NCBI GenBank assembly: GCA_023091735.1
Contig: JALKBU010000308.1
Coordinates: 1-49,624 of the forward strand
DNA length: 49,624 nt
Source: Trichomonas tenax
Lineage: Eukaryota; Parabasalia; Trichomonadida; Trichomonadidae
Direction of reading: 5' to 3'
Shown: positions 10,057 to 17,345 of the stretch, one piece after another
Layout of the letters: each line of letters opens with the position of its first letter
How positions within the stretch are numbered: the first letter of the stretch is position 1
Translations under genes and position numbers: made by a program
Notes under the pieces: model-generated
Told to the model about the DNA's origin: nothing
The model's database searches: none
Seen by the model: only the letters and a program-made list of their open reading frames with translations

Positions 10057-10151
10057 TTTCATGGTTTTCTTGAGGCAATTCTGCTCACAATGGTCGATAT
10101 TGTCCATGCAAGACCACTTGATAACATAATTGTTTCAAGAAAACCTTGAAA
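10057..10151. repeat. Hairpin B2
   Basis: Arms 10057-10083 and 10125-10151 pair at 25 of 27 positions, including two G.U pairs. A further 5-bp stem (TGGTC / GACCA) closes the inner loop. Confidence 0.8.
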
Positions 10152-10195
10152 ACGTAAAAAATGTCTTCGATATTGTGATGAATTTAAACTTTTTA

Positions 10196-10274
10196 AATTT
10201 CATCACAAAGAATGATTGACTGAATTGAACTTGTGTCAGACCCTACGCAGTCAGTCACTCCTTGTGATAAAATT
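10196..10274. repeat. Hairpin A3
   Basis: Arms 10196-10222 and 10248-10274 pair at 24 of 27 positions, one of them G.U. The loop is 25 nt. Confidence 0.8.
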
Positions 10275-10350
10275 GTTTCAATGCACGCAGTGGGATAAAC
10301 ATTTGTAATATATCTATATATAAAATCTGACAAAAACAATTTACATATTG

Positions 10351-10355
10351 TCACT
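10351..10355 (+). promoter_or_regulatory. Possible Inr (TCACT) of profilin
   Basis: TCACTTTT lies 64 nt before the ATG. That is a long leader for this group, so the site is uncertain. An 8-bp palindromic stem (TTTTCGTA / TACGAAAA) follows directly. Confidence 0.3.
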
Positions 10356-10414
10356 TTTCGTAAATACGAAAACTTGAAAATAAAAAAGTGAAATATTTTT
10401 TTTATACAAAAACA

Positions 10415-10786
10415 ATGTCATGGGCTCAATTCATTGATCTCCTCGGAAATAACATTACAGCCGCCGGAATATTCAGATTTGACGGCGAGTGCCTTGCAGC
10501 TACAAAGGATATATCGATCACACCCGAAGAAACATTAAAATTGATGGATATGTACAACAAAGGCTCTGCCTTTTTGTCCGAAACATTCTCATTCAAAGGA
10601 ACAGAGTATTCAATTCTTCGTGCTGACAGTGAAAACATTCAAATGCGTTATCACTCTGCAGGTTTAATGGTTTCTCGATGCAAGACATGCTTCATTTTCG
10701 CTTACCACACTGACAGAGTTCAGGCACAAAACTGTTACGAAGCTGTTGTGCATGTTGCAGATATTTTGAGATCTTATGGCTATTAA
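10415..10786 (+). CDS. Profilin, 123 aa
   Basis: Profilin binds monomeric actin and poly-proline ligands and controls filament assembly in the cytosol. The start at 10415 gives MSWAQFIDLL, the normal profilin N-terminus with the conserved Trp. The frame is open 9 codons further upstream, but only to a GTG. Other family features are AAGIFRFDGECLAAT (the strand after helix 1), the central FKGTEYSILRAD segment and a C-terminal amphipathic helix (YEAVVHVADILRSYGY), which carries aromatic residues of the poly-proline site. The length fits small protist profilins. The gene sits directly downstream of the hairpin array and has its own weak initiator candidate. Confidence 0.9.
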   Translation: MSWAQFIDLLGNNITAAGIFRFDGECLAATKDISITPEETLKLMDMYNKGSAFLSETFSFKGTEYSILRADSENIQMRYHSAGLMVSRCKTCFIFAYHTDRVQAQNCYEAVVHVADILRSYGY

Positions 10787-10981
10787 CTTTATTTATATTG
10801 TCTTTGATATCTTTTTGTATACCAAATCACTCTCACACTTTGTAGTTAACATAACTAAACCTATTGTTTTACTAATATAATAAATTCATTTAAATTTATT
10901 GATAATTGCTGAATCAAAACAATAAATTTGTTCATATGCTACCTTTTGATTCATATTTAAATTGACAGGTCTTTATTATTA

Positions 10982-12283
10982 ATGAAATCAAGTATTTGTG
11001 ATCCCAAATCCAGCCATATTCTGAGTTCAGTACGAAATACTTTACCACATGAGTTAGTTGATATGCCACAGTATATTGATGCATTAAATACAGACGATGA
11101 TGATCAAATATTAAGAGGCTTACAATATTTCATTAGAATACTCTCCACTTCAAAAGTATCTATACAGAAAATCCTCGAGGAATCCAACATTGTTGAATAA
11201 GCATTAAAAACTTTTATAAAACTACGAATATTGCAATTTTAATAGAAAGTCTTCATTTATGAACAAAATTTCTTAATAGCAACATACTACAACTCAATGA
11301 AGATCAATATGAAACATTTTACTCACGAATTTTAAATGTTTTAACATCTCATGAAACAAAAGTATTTAAATACCTGTTTGATTTCATAATATTCTTTACA
11401 AACAATGTTCCTAAGTTCGCAGTTTTCCTTATTGAGAACTATTTTGTAGACGAATTATGTGAAACAGGGTTCGGATCAGTGAATGAATTCGAGCAAGTTA
11501 TAATATTGAATGCAAAGTTTGTTAGTGAGCTTCTTTCTACAAACTTTGAACATAAGAATATGTACCAATTCGAGAGTATCATTCACACATTCGTTGAAAG
11601 CCAAGTCGACGGATCTCTCAAGTATATATTAAAATCAATAATTACTCTTCATAAATAAAGATTTACGGTACAATTCGACTCCATAAACAAAAAAATTCTT
11701 TATGACTGCACTGACTGAAATGGAATCAACAAAACTCCTTTTAGAACTACTGACGTTCCCAGAATCAAAATTGTTATATAAATCTTTATGGACGGCAGAA
11801 TTCGAGGACTTATTAATTGGATCCAGTGTAACATTGGGTCAGGAATTACCTGAATACTTCAAATACTTTTTAATTAAGATAACAGAATTGTGGAGGCCTC
11901 TTTCTGATGATATAGCTATATCCTTCCTTTTCCTGATCATTTCAAAAGGAACATTTGTTCAAAGATTTGCTGCTACGTTTTATATTCAAAAATTATTTAG
12001 TTATGCTGAATTAAACTTTATTCTTGATTTAGCAGATATGAATTTTGTATCTTTCTTAGTTTCCCTCACGATGGATTCCAATAAGCAACTACTAGATATG
12101 AGTCTTTCTTTAGCAACAATGATACTAATTGCATTTGAAAAGACAGAAGAAGAAATTTCTACCATTCCTTACTTATACGAATATATTAAAGTAATAGACG
12201 AAATAGATGAAGATGAAGTTGGTGAAGAACAGCTGAAGAAGATAGAAGAATTCAGGAATCAACTGCCTAAACATGAATCATGA
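10982..12283 (+). pseudogene. Broken armadillo/importin-alpha-like gene
   Basis: An ATG at 10982 opens 72 codons with an armadillo-type start (PQYIDALNTDDDDQILRGLQ) ending at TAA 11198-11200. After a frameshift and a further stop near 11260, a frame with ILQLNEDQYETFYSRIL-like helices runs to a TAA near 11656. A third frame from 11702 to 12283 continues with 193 helical residues (KLLLELLTFPESKLLYKSLW) and an acidic tail. Three consecutive pieces of one helical-repeat protein in different frames mean an inactivated gene. The N-terminal layout resembles trichomonad importin-alpha-like proteins. The last piece could still be translated alone, but I see no promoter for it. Confidence 0.65.
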
Positions 12284-12392
12284 AAATTTAAATCGAGTAT
12301 GTTATAAAATAATATTCATTTTTTTATTATCACAAAATACAAACAAAACTTAAATAGGATAGTACCAGTTCATTAAATGTCTTGAATATTAA

Positions 12393-12854
12393 CTAAAGAA
12401 TTTTAAATTCAAGAACCTGTTTGAGAATTTCATTTTTTTGCTTAAGTTCATCTCTTTTCTTGAGTAAACCCTCGAACTCTTGTTTTGCAGCTTTGATTTC
12501 TTTATCAATATCTTCATTCTGTGATGATGCTTTTGATTCAGCTCCTGTAGAAGACTTGTCATCGCTAGTGGATGCTGAACTATTCATATTACTGATTCGT
12601 TTGTTTAGTTCGATAATTTCTTGTACAAGATCTTTGATGCGTTTAATATATATAGGATTACTATAGACTTGTGATGAATTAAGTTTATTATATAGATTCG
12701 TCATCATTCTTTCTGTTTGATAATTCGAATTTTCCAATTGGTATATTTCTTTGTCAAAAACGGAATCCCCGACTTCCTCGACAACGCTGACATCAGGGAG
12801 CTTCTCTTGAAAGCCATTGTCTGGAGATTGTCCAATACTTTGCTCAACTCCCAT
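12393..12854 (-). CDS. Coiled-coil protein of unknown function, 153 aa
   Basis: The frame opens at a TTG, but the first ATG (12852-12854) gives MGVEQSIGQS and is preferred. Residues 1-35 are acidic and probably flexible. Residues 40-90 and 110-153 are strongly helical with heptad-like Leu/Ile spacing (DLVQEIIELNKRISNM; FEGLLKKRDELKQKNEILKQ). A Ser/Asp/Lys-rich linker separates them. The short two-helix plan resembles small subunits of larger complexes, but no family is recognised. Repeat copy B begins about 100 bp upstream of its start and may interrupt the original promoter region. Confidence 0.65.
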   Translation of the reverse strand: MGVEQSIGQSPDNGFQEKLPDVSVVEEVGDSVFDKEIYQLENSNYQTERMMTNLYNKLNSSQVYSNPIYIKRIKDLVQEIIELNKRISNMNSSASTSDDKSSTGAESKASSQNEDIDKEIKAAKQEFEGLLKKRDELKQKNEILKQVLEFKIL

Positions 12855-12954
12855 TATCAAAATACCAATAACCTTATTTCAATTATGATGAATGATATCT
12901 CTTTCAAGATCAAGAAAGAGCAGCAGCCAAAGGAATCAGATACGAGCAAAGATT

Positions 12955-13640
12955 AAGCGCGAAAAGGAGTAATACCAACTTGGCAAAAAGAAAAAGAAAG
13001 AAGAGTGAAAAAGGAAAAAAGAGAAAAGAAAAAATGGGACGAGCCGGGAATTGATAATGTTTATTCTTGAATATATATATATATATAGGTAAGCAGCCAG
13101 TGCCATGTGTGGAGCCCAGACGAAGAAGTTGTACTGGAGATAACCTTTTGAATTTCACTCACCTCGGAAAGGCGAGTGTTTGTGCGTCTCTTTGGTTTGT
13201 GTGTGGTCACCATATAGTGGAGGTGTTGTGTATTTTGTGATGATATGTAGATGGTGGGGGATCTCCCCCTTTGAGTGAATTCTGAGTAAGCAGACCTCAT
13301 ATGTATCGATAGAAGGTCATGGAAGTGCTGTGAATGTGCCTGAATTTTGGAGAGTTGGATCTGGTATTTTAGATCGATGTGTCTATTTCTGGTGTTTTTG
13401 TTATAATTGGTTTTCTTGTAGCCTTTAATACCTGTGTATCCAATTTATGTGATGAAATTATGATTTTTGGCATAATTTCAAATTTTTCAAATTTCCATGT
13501 GGAACGCAGGATCCATATTAGAATGGGGTATTACTCTGGAGTGGCTCATATGCTGCGTGCATTCAGAATTCTCCTGGAATTGGGTTGAGAAGCCAAGGAC
13601 CTAAAAGTGAGGTGAAGAGTCGTAAGCTAAGTCGCCTAAA
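12955..13640 (-). repeat. Dispersed repeat copy B, inverted relative to copy A
   Basis: Reverse complement of about 390-1085. One end is the shared CGCGAAAAGG terminus at about 12957. The other stops near 13640, inside what is the 3' non-coding part of copy A, so this copy lacks the coding part. It has many small differences from copy A. A partial, 5'-truncated copy would fit a retroposed element but does not prove it. Confidence 0.8.
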
Positions 13641-13758
13641 GATACTACTCACTCTGACACTGACTCCAATTATTTTCATTTTAGACTTACTAAACTTATA
13701 TACATGACAGATTGCTAATATTTATGACATATGAAATCTAAATCAATCTAAAATTTTG

Positions 13759-14064
13759 ATGCTACTACTGATATGCTTATCTTTCATTGATATAAAAACA
13801 AAAACACATGGAGAGTGGGACATAATAGAAAATAAAGACACTCAAGACAAACCTATATTCACTGTCTCTACTGGTCTCCTTTCGAAAGAAATGAACTCCT
13901 TCTACATCACAGCATGGAAGAACGATTCCACGCAGACAGCTACGAGAGTCCAAGACTCGACAATTTATTCTGCTACTTTTGATCTTATCGACAATTATAC
14001 TGCGAAAGGTCAATTAACTAATAATAAAAACAATATATTTACAATCAAAATCATTATAGTCTAA
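13759..14064 (+). CDS. Putative small secreted protein, 101 aa
   Basis: Starts at ATG 13759; the frame also has a TTG just before. The first 12 residues are hydrophobic (MLLLICLSFIDI) and could be a short signal sequence. The mature part would be polar with Thr/Ser and potential N-glycosylation sites (NDS, NYT). It ends in a hydrophobic IKIIIV. No family recognised. Its 3' end overlaps the end of the convergent gene at 14054 by 11 bp. It might be the remnant of a longer gene. Confidence 0.4.
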   Translation: MLLLICLSFIDIKTKTHGEWDIIENKDTQDKPIFTVSTGLLSKEMNSFYITAWKNDSTQTATRVQDSTIYSATFDLIDNYTAKGQLTNNKNNIFTIKIIIV

Positions 14065-14734
14065 TATTTCCATTCTTCGAAATATGACCTATGATACTCA
14101 CGTCATCGTCGTCGTCACGGAAGGAAACGAATTCATCGCTGTTTCTTAATGAATTATCGAAAATAAGTTCACCAAAGAACTCGACTTTATTGAGCGCAAT
14201 GCATGGTGGATCTCCTGGACAATTTTCATGCTGAATGATCCTTGCATACTTTGCTGTATATTCTTTATCAAATTTATAAGACTTCTCTTTGCAGAATCTC
14301 ATTTCATTGTCTTCTTCAACACGATGAATATCAATCCATGTCTTGTTATCATTTGATATTTGGAAGGACCAACTATAGAGACAGCAATCAGCACAATAGC
14401 TATATTCCTCGCAACAGCATCCATCATAACAGCATCCACATCGAACAAAATATCCATTCAATTTAAATAATCTATCTTTAGCTGAAAAAACGATCCATGG
14501 GTGCTCATCGTACGTTTTGGGGCAATTAGAACACCAATCATATAGTTTATCACGAGGATCTATAGCAAATTGTGGTTTTGTGACTTGTTTTGTTCCATTT
14601 ATAGTTTGCATTGATGATCCACTGACGTCAAGAACGACAATGTTGTCTTTGAAATGTTTCTTGAAGATACCATTGATATCATCATGTAAAAAAAGAAGCA
14701 AAATTAAATTCATCATTTTTTGGCACTTTTTCAT
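14054..14734 (-). CDS. Cys-rich F5/8 type C (discoidin)-like secreted protein, 226 aa
   Basis: The N-terminus carries a hydrophobic run (MMNLILLLFLHDDING) suited to a signal peptide; translation could start at the ATG at 14734 or at the paired ATGs a few codons later. The body fits the beta-sandwich F5/8 type C domain: PWIVFSAKDRLFKLNGYFVR, SWSFQISNDNKTWIDIH, a strand with KYARIIQ and a closing IALNKVEFFG. Such domains bind carbohydrate or lipid. A cluster of about ten Cys (residues ~96-118, GCCYDGCCC...CADCCLY) is inserted before the SWSFQ strand. The acidic tail ends in DDVSIIGHISK. It is an inverted paralogue of the gene at 14743. Intact frame. Confidence 0.65.
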   Translation of the reverse strand: MKKCQKMMNLILLLFLHDDINGIFKKHFKDNIVVLDVSGSSMQTINGTKQVTKPQFAIDPRDKLYDWCSNCPKTYDEHPWIVFSAKDRLFKLNGYFVRCGCCYDGCCCEEYSYCADCCLYSWSFQISNDNKTWIDIHRVEEDNEMRFCKEKSYKFDKEYTAKYARIIQHENCPGDPPCIALNKVEFFGELIFDNSLRNSDEFVSFRDDDDDVSIIGHISKNGNIRL

Positions 14735-14735
14735 T
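14731..14735 (+). promoter_or_regulatory. Inr-type site (TCATT) for the plus-strand discoidin-like gene
   Basis: TCATT lies 8 nt before the ATG at 14743 and overlaps the start codon of the divergent gene (CAT at 14732-14734). Confidence 0.45.
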
Positions 14736-14742
14736 TCTTTTA

Positions 14743-15390
14743 ATGTTCAATTATCTCATTTCTGAATCAGTTTTGAGCGATCAAACATCAATATTGAAGT
14801 ATGCCTATCCAAGGAAAATGGTGGAATACTATGTAAGTGGCTCCAGCTCGCAATATATTAATGGATCGATTCAATTAACAAAGCCAGAGTACGTTTTTGA
14901 TCAGGTAAATAAAAGATATGACTGGTGCTCTAACTGTGGCCACACTATGGATGAACATCCTTTTATAATTCTTGGAATTAAAAATCAAATTATGAAAGTC
15001 CAGGGATATTTCATTAGAGCAGGTTGCTGTGAATCTTCTATGTGCTGCTGCTATGAAAGTGACACATATTGCTGTGAATGTTGCCTTTATTCCTGGTCTT
15101 TCCAAATTTCTAACGACAACATCACTTGGAAGACTGTCCATAACGTTGAAAAGGACATAGAACTGAAATACTGCAAAGAGAAGACATTTGCTTTCAGTGC
15201 GACATATACTACAAAATATGTTAGAATTATTCAAGATGCTCCATGCCCAGGTGATCCACCATGCCTCGCTATCAACAAGATCGAGCTTATTGGAACGACT
15301 GGCGTTATGCTTGAAGATGATATTGTTTTAGATAACGACGAAGACGATGTTAGTATTATTGGACACATATCCAAACAAAATAGGTTATAA
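14743..15390 (+). CDS. Cys-rich F5/8 type C (discoidin)-like protein, 215 aa
   Basis: Closely related to its divergent neighbour: shared VSGSS near residue 33, YDWCSNC, DEHP, the Cys cluster (GCCESSMCCCYE...CCECCLYSWSFQ), SNDN-TW, CPGDPPC, NKIELIG and the acidic DDVSIIGHISK tail. Unlike the neighbour, the N-terminus (MFNYLISESVLSD) lacks a clear signal peptide, so this copy may be cytosolic or its signal may have been lost when the pair formed. The two ATGs are only 8 bp apart, so each gene's upstream control must lie inside the other gene. Carbohydrate or lipid binding is the general role of the fold; no ligand can be inferred. Confidence 0.65.
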   Translation: MFNYLISESVLSDQTSILKYAYPRKMVEYYVSGSSSQYINGSIQLTKPEYVFDQVNKRYDWCSNCGHTMDEHPFIILGIKNQIMKVQGYFIRAGCCESSMCCCYESDTYCCECCLYSWSFQISNDNITWKTVHNVEKDIELKYCKEKTFAFSATYTTKYVRIIQDAPCPGDPPCLAINKIELIGTTGVMLEDDIVLDNDEDDVSIIGHISKQNRL

Positions 15391-15645
15391 GTCCATTAAT
15401 AAACATTAGTCATTGCAAAATTATTAATTTTGATTCCAAAACGAATATTTTTAGAGCTATATGAAGAAAATACTTTTCGTACACACATGAGCTTCTTTAC
15501 TAAACTATATTTTTTAATTAAACACAGTGAATTATATATTTTTTGTATATTTCAAGATAAATAATATATTTTATAGTGTTATATTTAATCTATATCAAAA
15601 AAAAAAACAAACGATTTTGTGTGATAACAGAGCAAACATACATTT
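15391..15645. other. Short spacer between convergent genes
   Basis: A+T-rich 3'-UTR space shared by two convergent genes. It contains a run of A at about 15598-15609. No other feature. Confidence 0.4.
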
Positions 15646-16518
15646 TTATTGAGCTTCCGCCTGTTCAAGATTTGGAACTTTTCCAAATTTTCGCAAATGT
15701 GCAGTAATATACTGTATTGTGTCCTCTGGATTCTGTATATGAGGCCAGTCACCTCCTTCCTTCATCAGAGCCTGACGAATATTTGGAATTGCAACTGATG
15801 GCAAAAATTCATCTGGAAAGACAAATTGCTTGTCAAGTGTTTCTATAGACATGATAGCTGAAGGTTCACACTGTGGATTTGTCGGAAGATTCTTTGCTTT
15901 TCGTATTGTCAATCTTGCTTTGAGAATTTCAGCAATTGCACGGTCGATCTCATTCTCTATGAAAACTGCTGTTGGAGGTAACTTCTCTTTTGGATACAAT
16001 TTCTTCAATTCTGAGTTTAAAATTGGTTTTGCTCCCAATTCACCCAACATTTCGAAAAAGAACACTGGTTTATTGTAAACATTTGTAGATGTGAAGGAAT
16101 TGATTAACGTCAATGATAAAACTTTCGTTTCTAATTTTTGATATGATGCAATTTGTAAACCATAGAAACCTCCAAGATCTGATCCTATAATGTGCACTCT
16201 TTTGATGCCCAAAGCAGAACAAAACTGATCAAATCCTTTAGAAAGCTGTTTATATTTCATATATTCGCCAAGATCGAGTGAAAAAGCTCTATATCCGTAT
16301 TTAAGAAGCTTATCGAGTATATATATCGATGAAGAACACGTTTCATATGTTCCTGGCAAAATAACAACAGCTTCTTCGTCATTTTGATTTCCTCCGTAGC
16401 GATATTGCCACTGAACACCGTACATTTTATCGAATTTGTACTGTATCGGATGTGCGACAGACAGATTCTGAAGAAGTGGGTCATTAAAGTAATCAGCGGG
16501 GTTATACGGACAATTCAT
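15646..16518 (-). CDS. Maspardin (SPG21)-like alpha/beta-hydrolase fold protein, 290 aa
   Basis: The alpha/beta-hydrolase plan is clear: VVILPGTYET near residue 50 (oxyanion strand), YGYRAFSLDL, the nucleophile elbow HIIGSDLGGF (about residues 110-119), SLTLINSFTSTNVYN, and the C-terminal EGGDWPHIQNPEDTIQYITAHL. Both the NSF-x-ST-x-x-N segment and the GG-x-x-P-x end match maspardin, an endosomal/trans-Golgi protein thought to act as a binding partner more than as an enzyme. The elbow has Asp where maspardins have Ser, so Ser-hydrolase chemistry is ruled out. An Asp nucleophile as in epoxide hydrolases is possible but unproven. The length is near the family norm (about 308). The ATG at 16518 is the only good start. 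Confidence 0.75.
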   Translation of the reverse strand: MNCPYNPADYFNDPLLQNLSVAHPIQYKFDKMYGVQWQYRYGGNQNDEEAVVILPGTYETCSSSIYILDKLLKYGYRAFSLDLGEYMKYKQLSKGFDQFCSALGIKRVHIIGSDLGGFYGLQIASYQKLETKVLSLTLINSFTSTNVYNKPVFFFEMLGELGAKPILNSELKKLYPKEKLPPTAVFIENEIDRAIAEILKARLTIRKAKNLPTNPQCEPSAIMSIETLDKQFVFPDEFLPSVAIPNIRQALMKEGGDWPHIQNPEDTIQYITAHLRKFGKVPNLEQAEAQ

Positions 16519-17345
16519 AATTAAATAAGGTTAAAAATGTTGCCTCCTTCTGAAGATCCTCCACATTGTTCAACAGATACCTCTTTAGACAGACATTGTA
16601 TTTTTAATGTCAAATTTCAATGATAATCGATATTTACACTTATTTTCAATGATAATTCAATATCAAGAAATTTTATATCAAATGAATGTGATACATCATG
16701 ATATTTCAACATCAATAATACAAGCACTTACATGAGTGATTGTGATTTCACCCTATTATCATAATAAACTATATAAGCTACTGTTATATGTGATGTGCAA
16801 TAGAATGTTATGTATTCACTTTCACAGAGATGATAATTGATTTTTTCAAAATCAAATTGCTTTCATAAACATTTCAAAATCTTTCAAATCATTGCACTTT
16901 CTGTGATGTTAGCTTTATTAATTTATTCGCCTATAATGACTTGCTTGCTTCCAATGAATGCTGCATTAGCTCAAGTTTGAACCAATTGCTTTTTTAAAAA
17001 TCTAAAGATCTTCAAAGCAAAGCATTGGCAAAACATCTCAGCGAGATTTAAATAAAGATATTTAGCTGCAGCTAATGTTTCTTTCGCAGCATATATAACT
17101 TAATGCATTTATTCTGGAAATCATTAAATATATGGTATCAATTATATTGATCAAATAAAAGTTGATATTTAATCGAGGAATTGTTAAGATATTTTTGTTA
17201 AAATTGATTTTGACATTTTGTCAAATGATATATTTTACATGTCAAATTAAATGAAATCCTGAAATAATTTACAAAATGGAACCTCTAGTATCACTAGATT
17301 CTATTATCACCAAAATAGCGAAAGCTGGAAAATCAAAATTTTTTG
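16519..17345. other. Divergent intergenic region with imperfect hairpins
   Basis: No coding frame. It holds a hairpin with arms 16822-16842 / 16886-16906 (16 of 21 paired), one near 16982-17028 (CCAAT-GCTTT with one bulge), an 8-bp stem near 16725-16745, and a 14-bp perfect palindrome TTAGCTGCAGCTAA near 17062-17075. It may be a degraded relative of the 9440-10280 array. Confidence 0.35.

Larger units (their letters stand above)
9440..10280. repeat. Tandem array, about 251-bp period, of paired hairpins A and B
   Basis: Hairpin centres lie at about 9483 (A0), 9598 (B0), 9732 (A1), 9852 (B1), 9983 (A2), 10104 (B2) and 10235 (A3). Same-type centres are 249-252 bp apart except B0, which is 254 bp before B1. 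A-type arms share words such as AATGATT and CAGT-S-AGT; B-type arms share CTG-Y-TCACAA. Outside these words the units have diverged heavily, but the five hairpins A1 to A3 keep bulge-free stems of 27-28 positions. Three loops are exactly 25 nt and one is 23. No coding frame crosses the array. I do not recognise the family. Confidence 0.8.

Noticed and set aside
9440..10280. CRISPR array
   Set aside because: The period is ~251 bp, the repeats are diverged hairpins of two kinds, and the host is eukaryotic; no short identical repeats with unique spacers.
9440..10280. Independent MITE insertions explaining the hairpins
   Set aside because: Constant 251-bp spacing and alternating types argue for tandem duplication of a two-hairpin unit; I saw no target duplications at individual hairpins.
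10388..10414. Upstream GTG start for profilin
   Set aside because: The family N-terminus begins at the ATG at 10415; GTG starts are not expected in this nuclear genome.
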